A model generated the notes under the pieces. It was not told where the DNA came from. It made no database searches and saw only the letters and a list, made by a program, of their open reading frames with translations. A stretch of 64,000 nt of DNA from Hanstruepera marina (GTDB taxonomy: Bacteria > Bacteroidota > Bacteroidia > Flavobacteriales > Flavobacteriaceae), in the NCBI RefSeq assembly GCF_019880635.1, contig NZ_JAINVX010000004.1, forward strand, positions 1 to 64,000. The letters are read 5' to 3'. This document shows positions 16,574 to 24,848 of this stretch, piece by piece. How positions within the stretch are numbered: the stretch's first letter is position 1; every line of letters begins with the position of its first letter. Made by a program: the position numbers and the translations under genes.

Positions 16574-19204
16574 ATGTTTAAAATTAAATCTTTATTACTC
16601 TTTTTGCTTTTAGTAAGCCTGTCTTCTATTTCTTTTTCCCAAGAAAAAAATAAGGATTCTTTGTTTGCTGTTTGGAGCAATACAGGTAACCCAGCCAAAG
16701 AGCGTGTGAAGGCCTATTATCACAGATTTTATCCATTACAACAAGAGACGGCAATACCTGAAGTAATACGTTGGGCAGAAGGAAGCGAACAGCTACCAGA
16801 AATGGCCATACAAGCAGGACTAACAGACTATTTGCCCTTTCTTAAATTACTGGCATACGGAAAATACTTTTTGCTAAACGATTTTGAGACAGCTTGCCCA
16901 ATTGCTAAAGAAGCATTTTATATGGCTTTGGAATATAAGGATTATGAAACGCTACTTCTTACTTACGATATTATATATAGAGTTTGTTATGAACAAGGTA
17001 TTGGGACTACAACTAAAGACATAGAGGCATTTGAAAATATACTCTTTGACGTACATCAAAAAATGACCGATTCTGAATGGAAAATAAAGCTTTCACAATC
17101 GTTGGCACTTAAATTCTTTAGGAAAAGTAAGTATTCGCAGGCGTTACCATTGTATCAAACAATAGTATACTACTATGAAACCCAAAAAACACAAGACTTC
17201 ACCTATGGAAGAGCTTTAAGTGATATTGGTGCTATACACCAAGACTTGCAAAATTTTGAAGAAACAAAGGAATACTATCATAGAGCTAAAAGGGTTTTTG
17301 ATGATTTAAATGATGAAAAAAGTAAAATGGGTATAGACATGAGCCTTGCCCAAACGTTTGCTTTAGAAAAAAACAGGGATAGTGCCCAAATCTATATAGA
17401 CAATGTATTTAAGTATTATGCCAATGTTCCGGAGTGCGAGCCCTGTTTAGGACGTGCTTATGTAATAGAGGCACAGATTATGAATTTAAAAAACAATTAC
17501 GCCCAGGTATTAGAACGCTTATTACCTTTAGATCCTAGATTTGATGATACGGTTAAAACCTCTAGTCATAAATTTGTGGAAGCCTATTATTTCACACTAG
17601 CTGAAGCCTATTTTGGTTTAGGGCAATACCAAAAAGCTATTCAATCTGCAAAACTCGGAATTAACTATAAAGAAAAACGCAATATTTCATTCCGATTACG
17701 TAATTACGATGTACTGTTTAGGGCTCAAGAAGCTACTAGACAGTACAAAAATGCGCTAACAACATATACACACTATAATAAATTGAACGATTCTGTGGCG
17801 CAACTACGTAACAGTCAAGAAGTATTGCGTAAGGAATTGGGCTTTCAATTTGAAAAACAACGTTTGGCAGACAGTTTGAGTTTGGAACAAAAACGCCTTG
17901 AAAGTGAATTGAGTTTACAATCAGAAATTAGTGAGCAGAAAGCCACCAAAAACATCTTGATTGGTTTGGGGATTTTGGCAGCTCTTTTAGTTTTTGGGTT
18001 GTATTACCGCTTAAAACATATTAGAAAAACACAAAAGATAATTCAGAAAGAAAAAGAAAAAGCCCAAGCTTCAGAGCGCGCCAAACATCAGTTTTTGGCC
18101 AATATGAGCCACGAGATTCGTACACCAATGAATGCCATAAAAGGCATGACAGATATCTTGTTACGGCGTAAACCCAGAAAAGACCAAACCGAGTATTTAG
18201 ATGGTATTAAGCAATCATCAGATTCTTTATTAGTTATAATCAATGATATTCTTGATATTTCAAAAATTGAAGCTGGTAAGATTGAGTTAGAGCATGAACC
18301 ATTTTCTGTAAGTGAACTGATTAATAATGTGCAGACTATTATGCACTTTAAAGCCGAGGAAAAAGGGCTTCAGCTAAAAAAGAAATTACCTTCAGAAGAA
18401 ATTACTGTAAAAGGTGATGCCACACGCTTAAAGCAAATACTCATCAATCTAATAGGCAATGCCATTAAGTTTACCGTAAAAGGCATGGTGACTACAACTG
18501 TAAATCCCAAAGAAGAAAACGGTAAATTAAATCTGCACTTTACGGTTTCCGATACAGGCATTGGGATTGATCAAGACCGTATAGATAAAATTTTTAAATC
18601 CTTTGAGCAAGCCTACAGTGATACTACGAGAAAATTTGGCGGTACAGGTTTGGGTTTGAGTATTTCCAAAAAGTTGGTAGAACTGCACAATGGCAAGATT
18701 TGGGTAGAAAGCGAAAAAGGAAAAGGCAGTGTATTTCATTTTACTATACCCTATGAAATTTCGGAAGTTGGGGAACAAGCCACTAAACCAACTGCATCTG
18801 AAAGCAATATTGCAAGGCAATTGAAAGGTATTAAAGTATTATTGGTAGAAGACAATCAATTTAATGCTGTAGTGGCTCAAGAAGAACTAGAAGATGCTAT
18901 AGAAAGTGTTGAAGTTGAAGTTGCCGAAAATGGTGCTATTGCAGTGGATAAAGTAAAATCTTCAGACTATGATGCCATCCTTATGGATGTACAAATGCCT
19001 ATAATGAACGGTTACGAAGCCACAAAAACCATAAGAAATTTTAAAAATGGAAAAGCAAAAACACCAATCATTGCTATGACGGCTAATGTCCTCAAAGATG
19101 AAGTAGATAAATGCTATGAAGCAGGCATGGATGACTTTATAGGAAAGCCGTTTGACACGGATGAATTACTTCAAAAGATATATAAACTCACAAAAACTAA
19201 TTAA
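16574..19204 (+). CDS. TPR-containing hybrid sensor histidine kinase
   Basis: 876 residues: signal peptide (MFKIKSLLLFLLLVSLSSISFSQ), a periplasmic TPR region (about 25-420), a coiled-coil stretch (LSLEQKRLESELSLQSE) and one transmembrane helix near 470-485 (ILIGLGILAALLVFGLYY). Next comes HisKA with phosphorylated His ~513 (MSHEIRTPMNAIKG), then HATPase_c (NLIGNAIKFT N-box, DTGIGI, GTGLGLSISKKL), then a C-terminal receiver (LLVEDNQFNAV, Asp ~805 in MDVQMPIMNG, IAMTANV). It senses an envelope signal through TPRs and feeds a multistep phosphorelay with the next two genes. Confidence 0.95.
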   Translation: MFKIKSLLLFLLLVSLSSISFSQEKNKDSLFAVWSNTGNPAKERVKAYYHRFYPLQQETAIPEVIRWAEGSEQLPEMAIQAGLTDYLPFLKLLAYGKYFLLNDFETACPIAKEAFYMALEYKDYETLLLTYDIIYRVCYEQGIGTTTKDIEAFENILFDVHQKMTDSEWKIKLSQSLALKFFRKSKYSQALPLYQTIVYYYETQKTQDFTYGRALSDIGAIHQDLQNFEETKEYYHRAKRVFDDLNDEKSKMGIDMSLAQTFALEKNRDSAQIYIDNVFKYYANVPECEPCLGRAYVIEAQIMNLKNNYAQVLERLLPLDPRFDDTVKTSSHKFVEAYYFTLAEAYFGLGQYQKAIQSAKLGINYKEKRNISFRLRNYDVLFRAQEATRQYKNALTTYTHYNKLNDSVAQLRNSQEVLRKELGFQFEKQRLADSLSLEQKRLESELSLQSEISEQKATKNILIGLGILAALLVFGLYYRLKHIRKTQKIIQKEKEKAQASERAKHQFLANMSHEIRTPMNAIKGMTDILLRRKPRKDQTEYLDGIKQSSDSLLVIINDILDISKIEAGKIELEHEPFSVSELINNVQTIMHFKAEEKGLQLKKKLPSEEITVKGDATRLKQILINLIGNAIKFTVKGMVTTTVNPKEENGKLNLHFTVSDTGIGIDQDRIDKIFKSFEQAYSDTTRKFGGTGLGLSISKKLVELHNGKIWVESEKGKGSVFHFTIPYEISEVGEQATKPTASESNIARQLKGIKVLLVEDNQFNAVVAQEELEDAIESVEVEVAENGAIAVDKVKSSDYDAILMDVQMPIMNGYEATKTIRNFKNGKAKTPIIAMTANVLKDEVDKCYEAGMDDFIGKPFDTDELLQKIYKLTKTN

Positions 19205-19206
19205 TT

Positions 19207-19593
19207 ATGCAAAATCAAAACCCTACGATTTTTATAGTAGATGATGAGCCCTTATTATCAGAAATGCTCTCTGATTATTTAAGAGAACACCATAACGGCT
19301 TCAACATAAAATCGTTTCCAACAGGAGAAGCTTGTTTACAGCAATTGAACGAGAATCCAGATGTCATTATTTTAGATTATTACTTGAACTCAAAAGAAAG
19401 GGATGCAGCTAATGGCATTGATATTCTCAAGGAAATAAAACACAGAAATAAAGCTTTACCTGTAATCATGTTATCAAGTCAAAAAAGTTATGGTACAGCC
19501 TCACAAACCATTATGTATGGTGCGGTACACTATGTGATTAAAGGTCAGGATGCTTTTCATGAAATTTATGAATTGATTAAAGCTAATGTATGA
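19207..19593 (+). CDS. Single-domain response regulator (receiver only)
   Basis: 128 residues, a stand-alone receiver: acidic pair in IFIVDDEP, phospho-acceptor Asp57 (VIILDYYLN), Ser in VIMLSSQKS and Lys in HYVIKGQDAF. No output domain. The 2-bp gap to the hybrid kinase and the 4-bp overlap with the HPt gene show one operon. It may shuttle phosphate between the hybrid kinase and HPt, or act by protein contact. Confidence 0.92.
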   Translation: MQNQNPTIFIVDDEPLLSEMLSDYLREHHNGFNIKSFPTGEACLQQLNENPDVIILDYYLNSKERDAANGIDILKEIKHRNKALPVIMLSSQKSYGTASQTIMYGAVHYVIKGQDAFHEIYELIKANV

Positions 19594-19928
19594 TAGTAGA
19601 TTTATGTTTTCTGGAGAAATTTACAAAGGGCGATACCAAAAAAATGCAACGCTATATCAACCTCTATTTAGATGTTGCACCAAAAACTTTTGCACAAATG
19701 CAACAAAATCTTAAAGATAAGGATTGGGAGCAATTGCGTATCCATGCCCATTCGTTAAAGCCACAGGCAGAATTTATGGGCATCCAGGAATTGAAAAATG
19801 CGCTTATTGCAATTGAAGATTCAATAAAGTCCAATAAATGTGAAAATTGTGAGGCGCTTTATAATTCAGCTTTTGAAATTCATAAAACTTCTGAAGTCAT
19901 ACTTAAACAAAAGCTGGAATCTATTTAA
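19590..19928 (+). CDS. Histidine phosphotransfer (HPt) domain protein
   Basis: 112 residues, mostly helical, with the HPt phospho-site IHAHSLKPQAEFMG (His54). The start ATGA overlaps the receiver-gene stop, indicating translational coupling. Together with the hybrid kinase and the receiver this makes a complete His-Asp-His-Asp chain; the divergent LytTR regulator is the likely DNA-binding end. The stop overlaps the convergent hydroxylase gene by 4 bp. Confidence 0.9.
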   Translation: MIVDLCFLEKFTKGDTKKMQRYINLYLDVAPKTFAQMQQNLKDKDWEQLRIHAHSLKPQAEFMGIQELKNALIAIEDSIKSNKCENCEALYNSAFEIHKTSEVILKQKLESI

Positions 19929-20824
19929 GGATTATTGTTTAGCCATTCATTACGTAAATCATCACTTACTTTGCCTGTTCCATCATGTCTCCAACCAGGT
20001 GGTTTTATTAAGTAAAGAAATCTGTTTTTTATAGATTTTTTTCCAGAAAAAGTATCTTTAAACATATTGTACCATTCAATAAATGCAATTTTGACAGGAT
20101 TGTAAGTATTTATATTGGTTACTAAACCATATTGTACTTTTTCATCTTCAAGCTCGGGTTGAAACGTACCAAAAAGTTTATCCCAAATAATTAAAATTCC
20201 TGCGTGATTTCTGTCTAAATAAATTGGGTTGCTGCCATGATGTACTCTATGATGTGAAGGTGTGTTCATAACTGCTTCAAACCATTTGGGCATTTTATTT
20301 ATGGCTTCGGTGTGAATCCAAAATTGATATAACAAGCTTATTGACATTTGCAATAGAATCATGGCAGGATGAAAACCAACTAGCGGCATCCATAACCAAA
20401 AGATAAAAGAATAAAATCCGCCCGACCAAGTTTGCCGTAAAGCCGTGCTTAAATTATAATACTGTGAGGAATGATGTACCACATGCGAAGCCCAAAATAA
20501 ACGGCACTCATGAGATATTCTATGGAACCAATAGTACGATAAATCATCTGCAAAGAAAATTAATACAAAACTCCACCATGCTATAGGAATCGTAAAGATT
20601 CTAAAGTTTTCATAAATCAATACAAATGCCCAAAGTACAATGGCTTTACTCAAAAAACCTAAAAACACATTACCTAGCCCCATGGCTATAGAGGCAAAGG
20701 CATCTTTGGCTTCATACCCTTTTGCTTCTTTAAACTTTTCACGAGTTGTAACATACAATTCCAATAACATGGATAGTACAAAAAACGGGATGGCAAAGTG
20801 TATGATATTTGGAAATTCAGGCAT
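19925..20824 (-). CDS. Sterol desaturase/fatty acid hydroxylase-family membrane di-iron enzyme
   Basis: 299 residues from ATG 20824 (MPEFPNIIHF); a TTG at 20866 would add 14 residues. It has four or so transmembrane helices and the histidine clusters of the fatty acid hydroxylase superfamily: WFHRISHE, WASHVVHHSS and SHHRVHHGSNP with RNHAGILIIWDKLFGTF. These bind two irons and hydroxylate or desaturate lipids. The substrate is unknown; hydroxylation of membrane lipids is plausible. Monocistronic. Confidence 0.88.
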   Translation of the reverse strand: MPEFPNIIHFAIPFFVLSMLLELYVTTREKFKEAKGYEAKDAFASIAMGLGNVFLGFLSKAIVLWAFVLIYENFRIFTIPIAWWSFVLIFFADDLSYYWFHRISHECRLFWASHVVHHSSQYYNLSTALRQTWSGGFYSFIFWLWMPLVGFHPAMILLQMSISLLYQFWIHTEAINKMPKWFEAVMNTPSHHRVHHGSNPIYLDRNHAGILIIWDKLFGTFQPELEDEKVQYGLVTNINTYNPVKIAFIEWYNMFKDTFSGKKSIKNRFLYLIKPPGWRHDGTGKVSDDLRNEWLNNNP

Positions 20825-20910
20825 TAAATAGGATATTTGTGGTTTAAAAATAATGCTTTTTTTCAAAATCTAAAGTCTAGATTTAAATCATTCAAAAGAA
20901 ATTTTCAACG

Positions 20911-21615
20911 ATGACAAAAACTTCACGTTTCGTATTAATATTCAGTTTTTTATCAATTTTTTCATTTCAAGAACTTAAAGCACAAAATCCAAATCAAATG
21001 GGAGCTTGGTACATGTACTTTTTTGACACAAAATTTGGAGAAGGCCAGTTTGGGATTCAAGGCGATATTCAATATCGCAATTGGAATATTATTGGAGATT
21101 TGGAACAGTTGTTATTGCGTTCGGGTTTTACTTACAGACCAAAAAACACAACTATAAAGTTAACACTTGGTTATGCTCACATTACCTCTGGTGCTCTGGG
21201 CGAAAGCAACGATACGTCCAGTGAAAGTAGAATTTACCAAGAAGCACTTTTGCCTCAAAAAATAGGAAAACGTATATATCTTGCACATAGATTTCGCTAT
21301 GAGCAACGTTTTGTAGAGAATCAGGATTTTAGAACACGATATCGCTATAATTTGTTTATGAATATTCCGTTTAGCAAGGAAGCCTCATTTCAAAAGAACA
21401 CCATTTATGCAGCCTTATACAATGAGTTGTTTATTAACGGACAGCAAGATATTGGAGACGGCAGAACCGTTGAATTTTTTGACCGAAACCGCACCTATTT
21501 AGGTGTAGGTTATGTGTTAAACCCGAAAATTAAATTTCAATTGGGTTGGATGAACCAAAAGACCAATGCACAAGGAAAAGGACAGTTGCAAATCAGTATG
21601 CACCATAATTTTTAG
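20911..21615 (+). CDS. DUF2490 family outer-membrane-like protein
   Basis: 234 residues with signal peptide (MTKTSRFVLIFSFLSIFSFQELKAQ) and a DUF2490 body (MGAWYMYFFDTKFGEGQFGIQGDIQYRNWN, LAHRFRYEQRF, RTYLGVGYVLNPKIKFQLGWM). Alternating aromatic and polar strands suggest a small outer-membrane beta-barrel. Function unknown. It begins a tight + strand group: menC starts 5 bp after its stop. Confidence 0.8.
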   Translation: MTKTSRFVLIFSFLSIFSFQELKAQNPNQMGAWYMYFFDTKFGEGQFGIQGDIQYRNWNIIGDLEQLLLRSGFTYRPKNTTIKLTLGYAHITSGALGESNDTSSESRIYQEALLPQKIGKRIYLAHRFRYEQRFVENQDFRTRYRYNLFMNIPFSKEASFQKNTIYAALYNELFINGQQDIGDGRTVEFFDRNRTYLGVGYVLNPKIKFQLGWMNQKTNAQGKGQLQISMHHNF

Positions 21616-21620
21616 CTACT

Positions 21621-22655
21621 ATGAAGGCCACTTATCACAAATACACTCTTAATTTTAAACGCCCAAGTGGTACTTCAAGAGGTGTGTTAAACACAAAAGA
21701 AACGTGGTTTATTGTATTGGAAAGCCAAGGTGAGTTAGGTATTGGGGAATGTGGCATTTTACGTGGATTAAGTGCCGATGACAGACCAGACTATGAAGAA
21801 CAATTAAAATGGACTTGTAACAATATTCATTTAGGCTTAAAAGCACTCTATCTTGAGAATATTGAATTCCCAAGCATCCAATTTGGATTGGAAATGGCGT
21901 TTAAATCAATTGAAGCAGACAATCCTTTTGAATTATTTTCATCAAAATTCACGCAAGGTAGTGACGCTATCAATATCAACGGATTGATTTGGATGGGAGA
22001 TGAACTTTTCATGAAATCCCAAATAAAAGAGAAGATTGAAACAGGTTTTAGTTGTATTAAAATGAAGATTGGGGCTATTGATTTTCAAACGGAATTAGAT
22101 TTGTTGAAATCAATTAGAAATGAATTTACATCTGATGATATTGAATTACGGGTCGATGCCAATGGCGCTTTTTCTCCTAGTGAAGCATTAGAAAAGCTAA
22201 AACGCTTATCAGATTTTAATCTGCATTCAATTGAGCAACCTATTAAACAAGGACAAATAATTGAAATGGCTCAACTTTGTGAAAGCACACCTTTGCCCAT
22301 TGCTTTGGATGAAGAACTAATAGGCGTGTTTAATGTAACAAACAAGGCTAAATTGATACAAACTATAAACCCACAGTTTATAATTTTAAAGCCAAGTTTT
22401 ATAGGTGGTTGGAAAGGTAGTCAAGAATGGATTGATTTGGCCAAAAAGCATAACATAGGATGGTGGATTACAAGTGCACTCGAAAGTAATGTAGGTTTAA
22501 ATGCTATTGCTCAATGGACTTATACCTTAAATAATGATATGGCGCAAGGATTAGGCACAGGAAGTTTATTTACTAACAACTTTGATAGTCCTTTACAAGT
22601 TAAAAGTGGTACTTTGCAGTATAAAAATAATTTAGAGTGGAATTTTAAGATTTAA
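21621..22655 (+). CDS. menC: o-Succinylbenzoate synthase
   Basis: 344 residues of the enolase superfamily. The KxK motif CIKMKIG, the metal ligands in LRVDANGAF (Asp), IEQPI (Glu) and ALDEEL (Asp/Glu), and the catalytic Lys in FIILKPSFIGGW are all in place. It dehydrates SHCHC to o-succinylbenzoate. A muconate-cycloisomerase or dipeptide-epimerase role is formally possible for this fold. The presence of menE two genes on, and of the other men genes nearby, settles it. Confidence 0.93.
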   Translation: MKATYHKYTLNFKRPSGTSRGVLNTKETWFIVLESQGELGIGECGILRGLSADDRPDYEEQLKWTCNNIHLGLKALYLENIEFPSIQFGLEMAFKSIEADNPFELFSSKFTQGSDAININGLIWMGDELFMKSQIKEKIETGFSCIKMKIGAIDFQTELDLLKSIRNEFTSDDIELRVDANGAFSPSEALEKLKRLSDFNLHSIEQPIKQGQIIEMAQLCESTPLPIALDEELIGVFNVTNKAKLIQTINPQFIILKPSFIGGWKGSQEWIDLAKKHNIGWWITSALESNVGLNAIAQWTYTLNNDMAQGLGTGSLFTNNFDSPLQVKSGTLQYKNNLEWNFKI

Positions 22656-22658
22656 TAT

Positions 22659-23636
22659 ATGTATATAGCTCAAGCATTTAAATCACATCATGAAGGTTGG
22701 CGATATTTTATAGGTCTACTTATTGTAATCATTGCAATTATTGTAGGTCAGATACCATTTACAATTGCCATTTTCGCGAAAGCAATGGCAAATGGAGATA
22801 AAATATTTGGAATGGAAGAACAAGAAATGATGGGTTTGTTAGAACCTAATTTAAATTTGTTTTTAATGCTTTTGTCATTTGCTGTTGGGTTGGTAGGTGT
22901 ATTAATTGTTGCAAAATACCTTCATGGTCAAACTTTAATTAGTCTTACCACATCACGTCCAAAAGTTGATTGGAAAAGGTTTTGGTTTGCGTTTATAATT
23001 TGGGGAGTTATTTCATCAAGTTTCATTTTTCTAGATTATGTAATATCACCTGAAAATTATGTGCTTAACTTTAAATTAGTGCCTTTTATTATTTTATGCT
23101 TAATTGCCATTGTATTGGTGCCCTTACAGACAAGTTTTGAGGAGTATTTGTTTCGCGGTTATTTAATGCAGGGGATTGGAGTAGTAACAAAAAGCAAATG
23201 GATTCCTTTAATATCTACTTCCGTTGTATTTGGATTGTTACATATAGCTAATCCTGAAGTAGAAAAATTGGGCTACATTATTATGGTATACTATATAGGT
23301 ACTGGATTGTTTCTTGGTATAATAACCCTTATGGATGAAGGTTTGGAATTAGCTTTAGGTTTTCATGCCGCTAACAATTTGTTTACAGCGCTTTTAGTTA
23401 CTGCAGATTGGACAGCTTTTCAAACCCATTCAGTATTTAAAGATGTTTCCGATCCGCAAGCAGCCGAATTTATTGATATATTTATGCCAGTTTTTATTGT
23501 ATTTCCTATTCTGCTGTTTATTTTTTCAAGAAAGTACAATTGGACCGATTGGAACAATAAATTGTTTGGAAAAGTAATTGAACCTGTAGAGATTAAACCT
23601 TTAAAAGAAGAACTTACAAGTGATACCGAAATTTGA
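22659..23636 (+). CDS. CPBP/CAAX-type intramembrane metalloprotease
   Basis: A 325-residue membrane protein with about eight hydrophobic helices and the ABI/CPBP motifs: TSFEEYLFRGYLMQ (EExxxR), FGLLHIANPE and GFHAANNLF (metal-binding His residues). Such proteases cleave within membranes; targets here are unknown. It is sandwiched between menC (3-bp gap) and menE (17-bp overlap), so it is co-expressed with menaquinone genes without a known functional link. Confidence 0.9.
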   Translation: MYIAQAFKSHHEGWRYFIGLLIVIIAIIVGQIPFTIAIFAKAMANGDKIFGMEEQEMMGLLEPNLNLFLMLLSFAVGLVGVLIVAKYLHGQTLISLTTSRPKVDWKRFWFAFIIWGVISSSFIFLDYVISPENYVLNFKLVPFIILCLIAIVLVPLQTSFEEYLFRGYLMQGIGVVTKSKWIPLISTSVVFGLLHIANPEVEKLGYIIMVYYIGTGLFLGIITLMDEGLELALGFHAANNLFTALLVTADWTAFQTHSVFKDVSDPQAAEFIDIFMPVFIVFPILLFIFSRKYNWTDWNNKLFGKVIEPVEIKPLKEELTSDTEI

Positions 23637-24684
23637 TAAAGTACACAGACGATTTAAATTAAACGGTAACAGTTATAGCCATGATGCTTTAAAGGACGTT
23701 GCGTATAGCTATATAAAGGAAGGTGAACCATTTGAGAAGGTTATAGGAAATTTTGTTGCAGATTGGCTAGACCATAACAATTTTATTAAAACAAGAACAT
23801 CAGGTTCCACAGGAAAGCCAAAAACAATAGAGGTGAAAAAACAGGCTATGGTAAATTCTGCTATAGCAACTGGCGATTATTTTAATATTAGTCCTGGCGA
23901 TAAAGCTTTACTTTGTTTGCCTTTGGAGTCTATTGCGGGAAAAATGATGCTTGTGCGTGCTATGATGCTCGGTTTGGAGTTGGATATTGTAAGTCCTTCT
24001 AAATTCCCAAGTTTTGATAATTACAAAGCTTACGATTTTTCTGCAATGATACCAACCCAACTCTATAATTCCATTGAAAGAGTTAATAATATAAAAACAA
24101 TTATTATTGGTGGTGCACCTGTTCCAATCCATCTGTTAAAACGCATTCAAAATATACAAGCAACAGTTTACGAAACATTTGGTATGACTGAAACTGTAAG
24201 CCATATTGCTGTTAGGCAATTAAATCACTTACAAGGTGGGGAGCAATCCAATGTATTTAAGCTTTTGCCAAACATTATAATAAGTCAAGATGATAGAGGT
24301 TGTCTGGTAATTAATGCACCAAAGCTTAATGACGAAACTATTGTAACTAATGATGTTGTAAATATTATTGGTGATAATGAATTTGAATGGTTGGGGCGTT
24401 ATGATAATGTCATAAATTCGGGAGGTGTGAAGTTGTACCCTGAAGCAATAGAGGCCAAACTACAACCTGAAATTAATCAACGCTTTTTAGTAGCATCTAA
24501 AACTGATAAAGAATTAGGGGAAAAACTAATTATGGTTTTAGAAGGAGAGCGTTTTGATATTCCAGAAACTGTTTTTAAAGGCTTGGATAAATATGAAAAG
24601 CCCAAAGAAATGCTGTTCATCCCCAAGTTTGTTGAAACGGTTTCAGGCAAAGTTCAGCGCGAAAAAACACTAGATTTACTGTAA
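23620..24684 (+). CDS. menE: o-Succinylbenzoate-CoA ligase
   Basis: A 354-residue adenylate-forming enzyme. AMP-binding P-loop TRTSGSTGKPKTIEVKK, YETFGMTETVSHIA, LGRYDNVINSGGVKLYPEAIE and the C-terminal Lys motif ETVSGKVQREKTL are visible. It is shorter than canonical MenE (~450 aa), as is usual in Bacteroidota. The start is GTG 23620 (MIPKFDKVHRRFKLNG) and overlaps the protease gene by 17 bp, suggesting translational coupling. It activates o-succinylbenzoate to its CoA ester for MenB. Confidence 0.92.
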   Translation: MIPKFDKVHRRFKLNGNSYSHDALKDVAYSYIKEGEPFEKVIGNFVADWLDHNNFIKTRTSGSTGKPKTIEVKKQAMVNSAIATGDYFNISPGDKALLCLPLESIAGKMMLVRAMMLGLELDIVSPSKFPSFDNYKAYDFSAMIPTQLYNSIERVNNIKTIIIGGAPVPIHLLKRIQNIQATVYETFGMTETVSHIAVRQLNHLQGGEQSNVFKLLPNIIISQDDRGCLVINAPKLNDETIVTNDVVNIIGDNEFEWLGRYDNVINSGGVKLYPEAIEAKLQPEINQRFLVASKTDKELGEKLIMVLEGERFDIPETVFKGLDKYEKPKEMLFIPKFVETVSGKVQREKTLDLL

Positions 24685-24691
24685 TTTCCAC

Positions 24692-24743
24692 TTTACGCAT
24701 TAAAAAAGCATCTTTACGCATTGAAATGATGCTTTAACTCATT
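24692..24743 (+). promoter_or_regulatory. Three 10-bp direct repeats at 21-bp intervals (LytTR-like sites)
   Basis: TTTACGCATT (24692-24701), TTTACGCATT (24713-24722) and TTAACTCATT (24734-24743) begin exactly 21 bp apart, two DNA turns. The last copy ends 27 bp before a -7 box TATCTTTA (24771-24778). Related copies precede the genes at 26658 and 29226. The geometry fits LytTR-family activators. Confidence 0.7.
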
Positions 24744-24770
24744 GTTATTATTTCCAGTATGTCTTTTTCG

Positions 24771-24778
24771 TATCTTTA
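24771..24778 (+). promoter_or_regulatory. -7 box of the plug-TPR-DUF2135 gene
   Basis: TATCTTTA, a TAnnTTTA variant of the Bacteroidota -7 box, 70 bp before the ATG at 24849. No good -33 TTG lies at the usual spacing, as expected for an activator-dependent promoter. Confidence 0.5.
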
Positions 24779-24848
24779 TAGTACAAGAAACAATCAAAAA
24801 AACTCTTGTTATTGTTGAACTAACTGTTTAATTAAAAACTAAAAGAAA

